Below, piece by piece: positions 24,117 to 33,531 of a DNA stretch of 48,136 nt. This DNA is from an uncultured Tissierellia bacterium (GTDB taxonomy: Bacteria; Bacillota; Clostridia; Tissierellales; Peptoniphilaceae): NCBI GenBank assembly GCA_947253765.1, contig CAMYAK010000011.1, positions 1-48,136 of the forward strand. The letters are read 5' to 3'. The position numbers and the translations under genes were made by a program. The first letter of the stretch is position 1; each line of letters opens with the position of its first letter. The notes beneath the pieces are model-generated. The model was not told where the DNA came from and did no database searches. It saw nothing but the letters and a program-made list of their open reading frames with translations.

Positions 24117-25040
24117 TCATCGCTGCTCTCGCCTGTAAGGCTTACCATTTGCTTTAGGCCCGGCCTGCCTTGTCCCGATAAGGCTCAGAACTATGATGGT
24201 GGCCATGTAAGGTATCATCTGGAAAAATTGGTAAGGAATAGCGATTCCCGATACCTGGAGCCTGATCTGTAGAGCATCACAAAATCCGAAGAACATGCAG
24301 GCCATCAATATTCCGCCCGCATTCCAACGACCGAAGATAACAGCAGCCAAGGCTATAAACCCACGCCCTGCTACAATACCGTCTGTATATGTGTTAGCAT
24401 AGCAAGTTGTCAGATAGGCCCCGCCAATCCCGGCCAAGGCGCCGCAGATAATGCAAGCCAGGTACTTTACCCCGACAACCGGGATACCAAGGGTTGCAGC
24501 CGCATGCGGGTGTTCACCGACCGACTTGTAGCTTAAACCGGCCCTCGTTCTATTGAAGAAAATGACCGTGAAAATTATGAGCAGGAAGGTTAAATAGACC
24601 ATTGGGCTCTGGTCAAATAGAATCGGCCCGACAACCGGAATATCTTTAAGACCCGGAATGGCGACTGAAGACATTGTCTTGATCTGCTTTAAATCCGATC
24701 CTGTCCCGAAGTAAACTCGATATATAAACGAGGCCAGGGCCGGTGCAAATATGTTAATAGCCATACCGTAAACAGTGTGGTTGGCGCACAGGGTCACCGT
24801 TGAAAAGGCGTAGATCAGGTTGACCAATATGCCGGCCAATCCTCCGCAAAGAAGTCCCAGCCAGTTTGACCCTGTTATGTAGCAGGTCAGGAAGCCGACC
24901 AGGGCCCCAATAGATGCAAGACCTTCAAGGCCGATATTAACCATACCTGCACGTTGACCATAAAGTTCGGCCGTTGCGATCAGGAGTATAGGTATAGCCA
25001 GGCGAATGGTTTGTAAAAGTAAACTAGACATCCAATCCAT
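24117..25040 (-). CDS. Nucleoside ABC transporter permease 2
   Basis: The 307-residue membrane protein has about eight to ten hydrophobic segments and the RAGMVNIGLEGLASIGA motif near the N-terminus, diagnostic for the smaller permease of BMP-type nucleoside importers (NupQ/YufQ-like). The SVGEHPHAAATLGIPV loop is the coupling helix region that contacts the ATPase. Its start overlaps the preceding permease stop by one base in a TAATG junction, so the two are probably translated in fixed ratio. The lipoprotein gene follows after 59 bases. Confidence 0.93.
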   Translation of the reverse strand: MDWMSSLLLQTIRLAIPILLIATAELYGQRAGMVNIGLEGLASIGALVGFLTCYITGSNWLGLLCGGLAGILVNLIYAFSTVTLCANHTVYGMAINIFAPALASFIYRVYFGTGSDLKQIKTMSSVAIPGLKDIPVVGPILFDQSPMVYLTFLLIIFTVIFFNRTRAGLSYKSVGEHPHAAATLGIPVVGVKYLACIICGALAGIGGAYLTTCYANTYTDGIVAGRGFIALAAVIFGRWNAGGILMACMFFGFCDALQIRLQVSGIAIPYQFFQMIPYMATIIVLSLIGTRQAGPKANGKPYRREQR

Positions 25041-26107
25041 TATTCCTCACCCGCCTTTCTCTTCTTAAATATGCTGTTCTTCCAAGCCTGGAATTCCGGC
25101 AATTTAGTTAAAGCCATGCCCGCAACGGAGAAGACTATCATCAGGGCCTGGATTATGTCTGAAACACTTGTCGGCACGCCTGTTGCCGCCTGCATGGTTG
25201 TAGATCCAACACGCAGGGCTGCAAAAAACAGGGCAACTACCAGGGTGGCAATTGGGTGGAGCATGCCGATCAAGGCCATTGCAACACCGTCAAAGCCGTA
25301 TCCGGCTCCGAATCCGTTGATAAGCCTGAACTGAGTTCCTAAAAGCTCTGCTCCGCCGCCAAGCCCCGCTATGGCACCCGAAACTACAAAACTCATCAAC
25401 ATATATTTATTTACCGGGAATCCGTTAAAACGGCTAGCTGTTTGGTTGATTCCGACAGCTCTAAGCTTAAAGCCCGAGCTTGTCCAGAATAGGAAATAGT
25501 AGATAAGTATTCCCACAATAACAGCTATCGCCAAGCCCCATGTGACTCTCATTCCCGGGAAAAGACGAGGCAGGCGAACTGCATCACTAATTGCCGGGGT
25601 CTGGGGAACTGAGGCATCCCTCAGCCAACTTGTGTATATTACTCCCATAAAAAGGGTAGCCACATAGTTGAGCATTATAGAAATAATCATCTCGTTCTGG
25701 CCTCGGGTTATCTTCAAAATCCCCGGAACCATACCCCATAGGCCTCCGGCCAGGGTACCTGCAATCAAAGCAAGCAGGATTCCTGCAAAGCCGGTTAGGC
25801 CCGTGAAATGACATGTAATATATGCAGCTATTGACCCCATAAGGAACTGGCCTTCACCTCCAAGGTTATATACCCCGCACCTATAAGCAAAGCAGGCGCA
25901 GAGGGCTGTAAACATGAGAGGAGTCGCCTTTGTGAGGGTTGTCCCTATTCCTGCCTGGGTACCAAAGGCACCTTTAATCAGGAATTGGAAGGCCCTGATA
26001 GGGTCTGCTCCAAGAGCGGCCATGATGATTCCTCCAACCAGGAAAGCCAGGAGGATTGATAAGACTGGGACCAGGAAGGCGCCCGAAACTTTTTTAAGTT
26101 TTTGCAT
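25040..26107 (-). CDS. Nucleoside ABC transporter permease 1
   Basis: The 355-residue permease has FAYRCGVYNLGGEGQFLMGS, the counterpart of the NIGxEGQ motif of nucleoside-importer permeases (NupP/YufP-like), and the coupling segment KLRAVGINQTASRFNGFPV. Roughly ten hydrophobic segments are visible. It forms the membrane channel with the second permease. It follows the ATPase gene by 13 bases. Its N-terminal segment (MQKLKKVSGAFLVPVLSILL) is the first membrane helix rather than a signal peptide. Confidence 0.93.
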   Translation of the reverse strand: MQKLKKVSGAFLVPVLSILLAFLVGGIIMAALGADPIRAFQFLIKGAFGTQAGIGTTLTKATPLMFTALCACFAYRCGVYNLGGEGQFLMGSIAAYITCHFTGLTGFAGILLALIAGTLAGGLWGMVPGILKITRGQNEMIISIMLNYVATLFMGVIYTSWLRDASVPQTPAISDAVRLPRLFPGMRVTWGLAIAVIVGILIYYFLFWTSSGFKLRAVGINQTASRFNGFPVNKYMLMSFVVSGAIAGLGGGAELLGTQFRLINGFGAGYGFDGVAMALIGMLHPIATLVVALFFAALRVGSTTMQAATGVPTSVSDIIQALMIVFSVAGMALTKLPEFQAWKNSIFKKRKAGEE

Positions 26108-26120
26108 ATCTCTTCTCCTC

Positions 26121-27629
26121 TCACTTGCCTGTCATGGCCAAGCTTATTTCTTCAATTTGGGGGTTCTTGCCTGAGAACTCTCCCATGATCTGTCCCTCAA
26201 AAAGAACAAGGATCCTATCCGACATTTCAAGAATTTCATCAAAGTCCGCACTTATCAAAAGTATACCGACGCCCCTGTCCCTTGCAGCAATCATCTGGTC
26301 ATGGACAAACCTGGTAGCCCCGATATCTAGTCCCCTGGTTGGATGGACAGCAATCAGGACATCAGGATTAGACTCCAGCTCACGAGCCAAGATTATCTTC
26401 TGCTGGTTGCCGCCCGAAAGACTTCTGACCTCCTGGTCGGCTGATTGGCAGCGGATATCGTACTTTTCTATCATTTTCTTGGTATAAGCCGCAATGGCAT
26501 TCTTCTTGAGCAGGAAACCCTTCTTTGATGAGAAGCGGTCATCGTCGGTATCTTTAAGGACAAGGTTGTCCGAAACCGACATATCGCCGATCAGACCCTG
26601 GAGGTTCCTGTCCTCAGGAATAAGGGCTACGTTATCCTCTATTGATGCTTGGGGACTGAATACCGCTATCTTTTGACCCTTACGCTTAAATTCTCCACTT
26701 TCCGGAGAAAGCAAGCCTGTCAGGAGCTGGGCCAATTGGGTCTGGCCGTTTCCGTCAACTCCGGCTATTCCGACAATCTCTCCCCTTCCGACTGAAAAGC
26801 TTACATCGTTGAGACCGGCATGCTTGGATGTCTTGTTGAAGTCAACATTCTCTAAGGATATGGCCGTGTTTTTGCTGGGATCCTTCTTCTCATATTTTGA
26901 CTGGGAAAGCTCCCTACCGATCATCATATTGGCAAGCAACTGGCCCGTAACATCTTTTGCGTTTACGGTCGTCACAACCTCCCCGGCCCTTAGTATAGTG
27001 ATGCGGTCAGAAATATGTAAAACTTCTCGCATCTTATGGCTGATAAATATTATGGACTTACCCTCACTGATAAGCTTGTTCATAATATCAAACAAACCCT
27101 CAACCTCAATATCTGTAAGTGCTGCTGAAGGCTCATCAAGTATTAGGAGCTCAGCCCCACGATACAGCGCCTTTAAAATCTCGACCCTCTGCTGGGCACC
27201 GACTGAGATTTCAGTGATCAGCTTATCCAACTCAACATCAAGACCGTACTTTTCCGACAAGGCGAGGATTTCCTTACGCCTGGCTTCCTTATCAATAAAG
27301 AGCCCGGATGATTTCCTGTCTCCCAGTATCATGTTTTCAAATACAGTCATGGCCTCAACCAACATGAAATGCTGGTGAACCATGCCTATACCAAGCTTTA
27401 CAGCCTGGCTTGGCGATTCGATCTTGACCTCTTTACCATTGAGAAAAATCTTACCCTCTGTCGGCTGATAAAGGCCTATCAGGATATTCATGAGGGTGGA
27501 CTTACCCGCTCCGTTTTCTCCCAAAAGAGTATGAACTTCTCCCTTAGCAATGGACAAGTTAACGTTGCGATTAGCATAAAAATCGCCAAAACGTTTGCTT
27601 ATGTTCTCCATGCGCAAAAGTTCTTCCAA
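26121..27629 (-). CDS. Nucleoside ABC transporter ATP-binding protein (tandem ABC domains)
   Basis: The product has two ABC domains. The first has GENGAGKST, signature-like ISVGAQQR and Walker B LLILDEP. The second has the degenerate loop GVDGNGQTQ, LSGGNQQK and IAVHPTRGLDIG. This pattern is shared by NupO/YufO and sugar importers such as RbsA; the two permeases and BMP lipoprotein make it the nucleoside type. A TTG at 27629 is preferred as start because AAGGAG lies ten bases before it. The GTG at 27638 is only one base from that site, and an ATG at 27611 would be shorter. The protein is about 502 residues. Confidence 0.93.
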   Translation of the reverse strand: MEELLRMENISKRFGDFYANRNVNLSIAKGEVHTLLGENGAGKSTLMNILIGLYQPTEGKIFLNGKEVKIESPSQAVKLGIGMVHQHFMLVEAMTVFENMILGDRKSSGLFIDKEARRKEILALSEKYGLDVELDKLITEISVGAQQRVEILKALYRGAELLILDEPSAALTDIEVEGLFDIMNKLISEGKSIIFISHKMREVLHISDRITILRAGEVVTTVNAKDVTGQLLANMMIGRELSQSKYEKKDPSKNTAISLENVDFNKTSKHAGLNDVSFSVGRGEIVGIAGVDGNGQTQLAQLLTGLLSPESGEFKRKGQKIAVFSPQASIEDNVALIPEDRNLQGLIGDMSVSDNLVLKDTDDDRFSSKKGFLLKKNAIAAYTKKMIEKYDIRCQSADQEVRSLSGGNQQKIILARELESNPDVLIAVHPTRGLDIGATRFVHDQMIAARDRGVGILLISADFDEILEMSDRILVLFEGQIMGEFSGKNPQIEEISLAMTGK

Positions 27630-27691
27630 TAGTATCACGCTCCTTCATAAAATTTTTGTCCCGGATTTAAGACAAATTTACACCTAATACA

Positions 27692-27720
27692 ACTATAGCC
27701 CATAGTGCCGGTTAGGGCAA
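27692..27720 (-). promoter_or_regulatory. Candidate promoter of the nucleoside-import genes
   Basis: On the minus strand TTGCCC (27715-27720) and TATAGT (27692-27697) are 17 bases apart. A short dyad TTTGTC/GACAAA (27655-27676) lies in the leader. This would let the ABC importer be expressed apart from the deaminase/permease genes upstream. Confidence 0.5.
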
Positions 27721-27729
27721 TTTCCCCAA

Positions 27730-29310
27730 TCAGCAGTAATCGAAGTCATCCTGCTCCTCTATCAACTTGCCGTTTGATTTATGGAGTATGAAGCATACAA
27801 CTCCTACGATTAAATATGACAGGGCATAAGGTGATGTGGGATAAAAGCCCAGCTGGGCTGAGTGGATAAAGCCGGTTGCTGAAAGGATTGCACCGAACAC
27901 GCAGACCAGGGCCACCTTATCCAACCTCTTATCTATGATAAAGGCTGTTATAGCTCCCAATATCATTCCTATTACTATAGAACCCGCCTTTACTCCTGCT
28001 ACACCGTTCCACATAACCCCGTTGGTCATAAGGGCATTGGTGATCTCTTTAGAATAGCCCTCAAGACCCGAAGGCAAAACCTGGGTCCAAGCCTCGGCCG
28101 TAGCGCCGATCGATCCTGTGATCTGTGAGAAGAGGAAGTCGGCAACCGGCGGAACCATGGCCACACCGATGGCTGCATAGTGCTTGACCTTGCACTCTTT
28201 GAAGGCCTGGGCAACCATAACAATGGCACACCACAGGTATGTAATTGCCGCAACCGAAGGGGGCATCACGCTTATAAGCAGGCTGAATATTCCGAAAATT
28301 CCTGCAAGTCCCAGAATTATTCCGGAAATAATTGAATAGCCTATGCCGGCACCGGTCTGCTTAAGTCCCGGATATCCCAGCCATACTGTGTTAGGTATAA
28401 CTCCTCCCAGCAGGGCGGAGATCATTGTGAAGATACCGTCAACGTGCTGGGCTTCTTTTACAGAATAGTTGTCTCCGGCTGCATTGGCAGACTCCACATT
28501 GTCCATGGTTTCGATAAAGTTATATATCTCGACCGGTATAACAACTGTCAGGTAGGGCACGATATAGGCAAAGCCGTTGATCAAGCCCTGGACGGTGTTC
28601 TCGGGATTGGGGAAGTAGAAGCCTATTCCTGTAAAATCAAAGCTTGTCCTGCCAAGGGCGAAAGCGTAAATAACTCCGCCGACTATGGCAACAACAAAGG
28701 GAGGAACTTTTCCCGGAAACATATAGCCGCCGAAGAGTCCGAGCATTCCTATAATCAGGACCGGGAGGCCTATGACCGGATCAGCGAAGGCGTCAAAGAC
28801 ACCCTGGGTTGCCATCCAAATGAAGGCAACGCCGGAAACTGTTCCAAGCAGAGCGGCACGTGGTAATTTAGCCTTGATCCACTTGCCTACAAAGCCGCCA
28901 AGAAATTCTACAAAGCCTCCGATAAAGCAGGCTGCAACAGCCGCAGACCATGCAATTTCAGGATCCCCTATTGCATAATGAAGGGGCATTATAACCCCGT
29001 ATAGGATTACGAACATTGCCGTGGTGGAGACTCCGGATGGCAGGGCCGCAAGATCGGTCCTCTGCTCTTTTTTCATCAGTTTATAGCCCATATAAGCGTA
29101 GTAGAAGCAGCCTGCCATGAGGCCAATGGACATGCCCGGGATAACCCGGCCGTATACTATGTTGTCCGGCCATCCCAAAACTCCGGAAAGCGTTGCAATT
29201 ACGATAACATAGTTGACAATGTTATTTGAAACCAGATATACCACCCCGCCGAAGTCCCCTTTTCTGAAAAAAGGCACTTTAAAGTCACTTGCCTTTGTAT
29301 TCTCACCCAT
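27730..29310 (-). CDS. NCS2-family purine permease
   Basis: The start at 29310 has a GGGAGG site eight bases upstream; a TTG one codon earlier is less likely. The 526-residue protein has twelve or more hydrophobic segments and fits the nucleobase:cation symporter 2 superfamily, AzgA-like branch. The pore-forming elements include VPYLTVVIPVEIYNFIETMDN. It lies 40 bases after an adenine deaminase gene, so import of adenine or hypoxanthine is likely (inference). The C-terminus (EEQDDFDYC) is acidic and cytoplasmic. Distinguishing adenine from xanthine or uracil needs experiment. Confidence 0.9.
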   Translation of the reverse strand: MGENTKASDFKVPFFRKGDFGGVVYLVSNNIVNYVIVIATLSGVLGWPDNIVYGRVIPGMSIGLMAGCFYYAYMGYKLMKKEQRTDLAALPSGVSTTAMFVILYGVIMPLHYAIGDPEIAWSAAVAACFIGGFVEFLGGFVGKWIKAKLPRAALLGTVSGVAFIWMATQGVFDAFADPVIGLPVLIIGMLGLFGGYMFPGKVPPFVVAIVGGVIYAFALGRTSFDFTGIGFYFPNPENTVQGLINGFAYIVPYLTVVIPVEIYNFIETMDNVESANAAGDNYSVKEAQHVDGIFTMISALLGGVIPNTVWLGYPGLKQTGAGIGYSIISGIILGLAGIFGIFSLLISVMPPSVAAITYLWCAIVMVAQAFKECKVKHYAAIGVAMVPPVADFLFSQITGSIGATAEAWTQVLPSGLEGYSKEITNALMTNGVMWNGVAGVKAGSIVIGMILGAITAFIIDKRLDKVALVCVFGAILSATGFIHSAQLGFYPTSPYALSYLIVGVVCFILHKSNGKLIEEQDDFDYC

Positions 29311-29350
29311 CAATGCTTCCTCCCTATTAATTTCACTTCCTAGCCACAGT

Positions 29351-31084
29351 TTACTTTACTTCCAAATCGATGAAATCAAATTTTGTAACGTCGAAGAGTC
29401 CCATATCGGTCAGCTTGATTTCCGGTATTACTGCCAGGGACATGAAGGTAAGAACCATAACCGGCTCCAAATGTTCTTTTACTTTAAGTATTTCGTGGGC
29501 TTTTTTGTGGATTGAGCTGAGCTTTTCATTGACCCATTCTCCGCTTTGGTCGCTCATAATACCTGCTATGGGCATGGGCATGGCATCCAAAACTTCCCCG
29601 TCTTTAACCAGGACAATCCCGCCTTCCTGCTTGATCAGTTCGTTAACGGCACACTCTATATCGTCGTCATTGACCCCGACAGCAATGATGTTGTGGGAGT
29701 CATGTGCTATTGAAACGGCTATTGCTCCGTGTTTAATTCCGTAATTTCTCAGGAGGCCGACAGCAACATTGCCCGTTCCCTGGTGTCTCTCGACAACGGT
29801 AACCTTGCAAACATCCTGATTCTCGTCATAGACAAAGTTTCCTTCATCATCAAGCTTGATTTCCGCCTGACCCTTGGCTGTCAATACTCCTCCCGGGAGG
29901 ACGTCAATGGTGTTGACCTTGTTGGATGTGAGGTGGAGTTTCAGTTTTTCCTTGGAGAAGTCTTTGACCTTGAAGTGGCCCCTGACCTTGTCAATGCTGT
30001 GCTTCTTCATCGGCAGTAGGTATTTTCCGTCTTCTGCGACTTTCTGTCCCTTTATCAGGACTCGGCTAACTTTGAATTCCTCAAGGTTGTTCAGGAGAAC
30101 AATATCTGCACGGAGTCCCGGTGCTATAGCCCCTCTGTCTTCCAACCTGTAGCATTCAGCTGCGTTTAAACTTGCCATCTGAATTGCGGTTATAGGGTCA
30201 ACCCCGTTTCTTACACAGATCCTCATGTGGTCGTCCAAGTGGCCGAGTTCCAGGATTGTCTTGGGCTGCCTATCGTCCGAGCAGAGTAGGCATCTCCTGC
30301 TGTTTTCAGTTGTCAATCCCTTTAAGAGGTTTTCCAGGTCATGGCATGCCGATCCTTGTCTCATGAGGATATAGAGGCCTCTTGAAATCCTGTCCCTCAT
30401 CTCCTCAACTGTTGAACACTCATGGTCTGTGTGGATTCTTGCTGCTGCGTAGGCTCCCAAGTCCTTACCGAAAACATTGGGGCTGTGGCCGTCAATGAGT
30501 TTCTTATTATCAAAGGCAACCATTAGCTTATCAAGGACATCCTCAGTTCCGGCAATTACTCCGGGATAGTTCATGAATTCACCCAGGCCCAGGATATTCT
30601 CATTTTCTATAACCTTCTTCATGGCTTCCGCATCAATTATGGCTCCTGAGTGTTCAAATGGCGTTGCCGGCACGCATGATGGCAGCATATACTTGATATC
30701 CAGGGCAGTGTTTTCCGCTGCCTTGAGCATATATTCCATTCCGTCCAGTCCACATACATTCACTATTTCGTGGGGATCTGCGATTATGGTTGTGGTTCCG
30801 CATGGAACCGAAAGCCTGCCCAATTCCTCGGGGCTGGTATAGGAAGATTCTATGTGGATATGGCCGTCAATGAAGCCCGGTGCAGCATATTGACCCTTGG
30901 CATCGACCTCTTCTTTGCCTTCATATTCACCGATTCCGGCTATGAGGCCGTCACAAACGGCTATGTCCCCTTCTACTATTCCGTGGTTATATACGTCAAC
31001 AATCTTGCAGTTCTTAATGACCAAGTCGGCTTTTTCTCGACCTGATGCTACGTCAATCAGTTTTTTTAATTGCGCTTTTTTCAT
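29351..31084 (-). CDS. ade: Adenine deaminase
   Basis: The ATG at 31084, with an AGGTGAGG element just upstream, gives 577 residues. The amidohydrolase metal site is visible: H75 and H77 in DGHIHIESS, H105 in ADPHEI, a bridging glutamate in GLGEFMN, histidines in DGHSPNVFG and TDHECS, and SDD further on. The C-terminal adenine-deaminase domain is present. The enzyme converts adenine to hypoxanthine and ammonia, feeding purine salvage or fermentation. It lies next to an NCS2 permease and a second, divergent copy. Confidence 0.93.
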   Translation of the reverse strand: MKKAQLKKLIDVASGREKADLVIKNCKIVDVYNHGIVEGDIAVCDGLIAGIGEYEGKEEVDAKGQYAAPGFIDGHIHIESSYTSPEELGRLSVPCGTTTIIADPHEIVNVCGLDGMEYMLKAAENTALDIKYMLPSCVPATPFEHSGAIIDAEAMKKVIENENILGLGEFMNYPGVIAGTEDVLDKLMVAFDNKKLIDGHSPNVFGKDLGAYAAARIHTDHECSTVEEMRDRISRGLYILMRQGSACHDLENLLKGLTTENSRRCLLCSDDRQPKTILELGHLDDHMRICVRNGVDPITAIQMASLNAAECYRLEDRGAIAPGLRADIVLLNNLEEFKVSRVLIKGQKVAEDGKYLLPMKKHSIDKVRGHFKVKDFSKEKLKLHLTSNKVNTIDVLPGGVLTAKGQAEIKLDDEGNFVYDENQDVCKVTVVERHQGTGNVAVGLLRNYGIKHGAIAVSIAHDSHNIIAVGVNDDDIECAVNELIKQEGGIVLVKDGEVLDAMPMPIAGIMSDQSGEWVNEKLSSIHKKAHEILKVKEHLEPVMVLTFMSLAVIPEIKLTDMGLFDVTKFDFIDLEVK

Positions 31085-31139
31085 AACCCTCACCTGCTTT
31101 CTTGATTTTTATACTTGCTTAAGATCGGTTGCCTGCCTT

Positions 31140-32927
31140 TTATTCTTCAATAAGCTCGAGAACGGGCTCATAGGTGCTTAGGTTAAGATAGTCGACCGGT
31201 CCGACATCGGTGATTGCGAAATCAGGTATTGATGTTATGGGCAGGAAGAACATGTACATGAGCGGTTCGGGCAGCATGCAGCCCAGGTCCTTGGCAACCT
31301 GATTCAGCTTGATCTCACGGCTTGAAACCTCTTCAGGATCAAGGTCGCTGACTATTCCGCCTACCGGCAAGGGTAGGAAGTCAAGGATTTTTCCGTCACA
31401 GACTATAACCTGTCCACCTCCCTGTTCTATCAGGTAGTTGACTGCGATTGACATATCTTCGGCACTGACTCCAAGGACCACGATATTGTTATCGTCCGGT
31501 GCGGCACTAGATGCCATAGCGCCCTTTTTCAGGGTCCAACCTGATGCAAATCCCAAGGCCTTGTTTCCGTTTCTTCCGAACCTCTCAAGGACTGAGACCA
31601 TGGCTACATCGTTCTCGACGTCCGGCTGAACAACTCCGTCAACAACGTCCAGTTCCACGTCCCTGCGCTTCCTTACAAAGGGGCCGGGTCCTGTCAAGTT
31701 CATGGCTAAGACCTTGGCCTTGCCCTTCTTTATGTCAACCTTGTACTCGAAGTCTTCTTTTGTGGTCTTCTTGCACTTCATTGTGTTTTTCAGCACTTGG
31801 CTTCTTTCGGGCGGGTCCAGCTTGTAGATGATCTTGTGGTCTCTTGCAACCAGTTTTCCCCTGCTTATAACCGCTTCAACGTTGAACTCCTCAGGCGAGT
31901 CTATGATTAGGATATCTGCAAGTCTGCCTATTGACAGGGATCCTACCAGGTGGTCGATCCTATAGGCTTCGGCGCTGTTGATTGATCCCATCTGGATTGC
32001 TGTCATGGGGTCGACCCCGGCTTTCATTGCCAGCCTTACGACATTGTCCAGGTGGCCCTTCTCTATTACGTCTGTTGCTGTTACGTCGTCCGTGCAGAAG
32101 CTTACTCTTCTTGCCAATGCCGGATTTACCTCGGTTATGGCTCTTATGTTTTCCTCCAGGAAGTGGGTGACTGAGGATTCACGTATTACCATGTTCATGC
32201 CCTTGCGCATCTTTTCCAGGACTTCTTCATGATCATATGACTCGTGGTCAAGCCTAACTCCTGCTGATAAGTATGAGTTCAGGGTCTTTCCCCTGGCCAT
32301 GGGGGCGCAGCCCAGGATTGGCAGCCTGTTCTTAAATCCAAGTTCCAGGGCTCCCAAGGTGTCCGGGTCTTCTTCTGTTACTGATTCTGTTACGGTCTCC
32401 CAAACTCCGACGCACTGCTTCCACTTCTGGACTTCTTCGTGGACCTCGGGTGTGAAGTTGAAGGATACGGTGGATTTTGGAATTGTGTATGGTGTTTTAT
32501 ATGGGGCTCCCCAGAAGAGGTTTAGGGGTAGGCCCTTGATTTCTTCCATGACTTCTTTCAAGCCTTCAAGGCCTGCGACCGCAATGTATTGGTCAAGTGA
32601 GGATACCAAGCTTGTTGTTCCTCTCGGGACAACTGCCTTGGCAAAGCTGGTCATGCTGAGTTTGCTGCACTCAATGTGAATGTGGCCGTCAATGAGGCCC
32701 GGTGATAGGTACTTGCCTTTGGCGTCGATGATTTCCGTATCGGGTCCGATGTAGTCTTCAACATTCCCCATTGCGACGATGGTGTCTTTGTAAATTGCCA
32801 GATCTGCAGGATAGATCTCTAAGGTCATTACGTTGATGAGCTTGCCGTTCTTGACCACCATGTCTGACGGAATTTCGCCCTTGCCTGCTCTTACAAGTAA
32901 TTTTAGGTTCTCCACTGTCCTTTCCAT
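31140..32927 (-). CDS. Divergent adenine-deaminase-like amidohydrolase
   Basis: The ATG at 32927, with GGAGG upstream, gives 595 residues in the same two-domain layout as the neighbouring adenine deaminase. H82 and H84 (DGHIHIECS), a glutamate in VGVWETVTES, LDHES and CTDD are kept. The usual DPHE is LDQY here (histidine to Q113), and the DGH-x-P element is LGCAP. Two conserved histidines are therefore lost, and a different substrate or metal arrangement is likely. A 55-base gap separates it from the canonical gene. It is the first gene of the purine block, downstream of the leader described at 32928. Confidence 0.85.
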   Translation of the reverse strand: MERTVENLKLLVRAGKGEIPSDMVVKNGKLINVMTLEIYPADLAIYKDTIVAMGNVEDYIGPDTEIIDAKGKYLSPGLIDGHIHIECSKLSMTSFAKAVVPRGTTSLVSSLDQYIAVAGLEGLKEVMEEIKGLPLNLFWGAPYKTPYTIPKSTVSFNFTPEVHEEVQKWKQCVGVWETVTESVTEEDPDTLGALELGFKNRLPILGCAPMARGKTLNSYLSAGVRLDHESYDHEEVLEKMRKGMNMVIRESSVTHFLEENIRAITEVNPALARRVSFCTDDVTATDVIEKGHLDNVVRLAMKAGVDPMTAIQMGSINSAEAYRIDHLVGSLSIGRLADILIIDSPEEFNVEAVISRGKLVARDHKIIYKLDPPERSQVLKNTMKCKKTTKEDFEYKVDIKKGKAKVLAMNLTGPGPFVRKRRDVELDVVDGVVQPDVENDVAMVSVLERFGRNGNKALGFASGWTLKKGAMASSAAPDDNNIVVLGVSAEDMSIAVNYLIEQGGGQVIVCDGKILDFLPLPVGGIVSDLDPEEVSSREIKLNQVAKDLGCMLPEPLMYMFFLPITSIPDFAITDVGPVDYLNLSTYEPVLELIEE

Positions 32928-33229
32928 CTTTACCTCCAAATATATGTATTGTGCATCCCCACTCAATACCGGTCAGGCTTCCCGTCCTGTAAGTGCACCT
33001 GTCGAATTTTATATATAATTGGCCTTGGCGGGCTGGTCAGGCCGGCCCTGAAAGGTCAAAAATATGCATATTGTTTTTGGTTGATGGCGGTTAATGATTT
33101 TTGCGGACGAGACTTTTTCAGGTCTACCGGGAGAACGACCCGGTCTGAGTCGGATCCGGCTTAATCGCTGCCGGCACGGCCTTCCGGCTGATTTTGACCG
33201 CTAAGTCTTGTCCAGAATAGAAAAAGAAT
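32928..33229 (-). promoter_or_regulatory. Leader/upstream region of the purine block with adjacent hairpins
   Basis: This 302-base stretch has no open frame with support. On the minus strand two hairpins lie back to back: ACCGGG/CCCGGT (33126-33144) and AGAC/GTCT (33110-33125). Further down is the palindrome GGCCGGCC (33040-33047) and then a TATATA-rich stretch (33011-33019) that could hold a -10 element. No T-run follows the hairpins. I do not recognise a purine-riboswitch core here. Confidence 0.4.
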
Positions 33230-33409
33230 AAAAAAAGATATAATTATTCACGAGGTCTTGCGACCTCTAATTATATCTTAGACGAGTTTTCGGTATTCCG
33301 TTTTAATCCATATTTTATGACCCTCCAGCCGATGGGTCTCGCGGCTTCAGGAGCTGAATGCTCCTTTAAAACTTGGCCCGATAACAGGTCCTCATTTACC
33401 GTCATTACT
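33230..33409 (-). ncRNA. Candidate structured noncoding RNA with own promoter and terminator
   Basis: A consensus promoter lies just upstream and a strong terminator closes the transcript: a stem of AGATATAATTA with TAATTATATCT around an inner GAGGTC/GACCTC hairpin, then a T-run (33230-33278). In between are the stems AACAG/CTGTT (33408-33412 with 33383-33387) and GGAGC/GCTCC (33350-33364), and a hairpin AGCCG/CGGCT (33327-33346). The loop GACCC of that hairpin can pair with GGGTC downstream (33319-33323), an H-type pseudoknot. No ribosome-binding site or frame of note was seen. The length is about 180 bases. The family is not certain; size, pseudoknot and host group suggest testing the raiA-motif RNA first. 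Confidence 0.75.
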
Positions 33410-33414
33410 GTTAA

Positions 33415-33443
33415 AGTCTAGCAAAATATGGGGGTTTTGTCAA
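33415..33443 (-). promoter_or_regulatory. Consensus promoter of the structured RNA
   Basis: On the minus strand TTGACA (33438-33443) and TAGACT (33415-33420) are exactly 17 bases apart. The expected start is near 33408. It points away from the surface-protein gene on the plus strand. Confidence 0.8.
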
Positions 33444-33531
33444 TGTGCCGGGGGTTATAAATAAGAAAATTGCTTTGATTATTAACTGAATCATTTAAAG
33501 GCGATGACAAATAGTCAAATGTTAATTGTAG

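Noticed and set aside
31140..32927. Pseudogene of adenine deaminase
   Set aside because: The frame is full length with most of the metal site kept; changed motifs look like divergence in function, not decay.
33230..33443. Purine riboswitch controlling the amidohydrolase genes
   Set aside because: The conserved purine-aptamer core is not visible, and the terminator closes the RNA about 300 bases before the gene, with no antiterminator seen.
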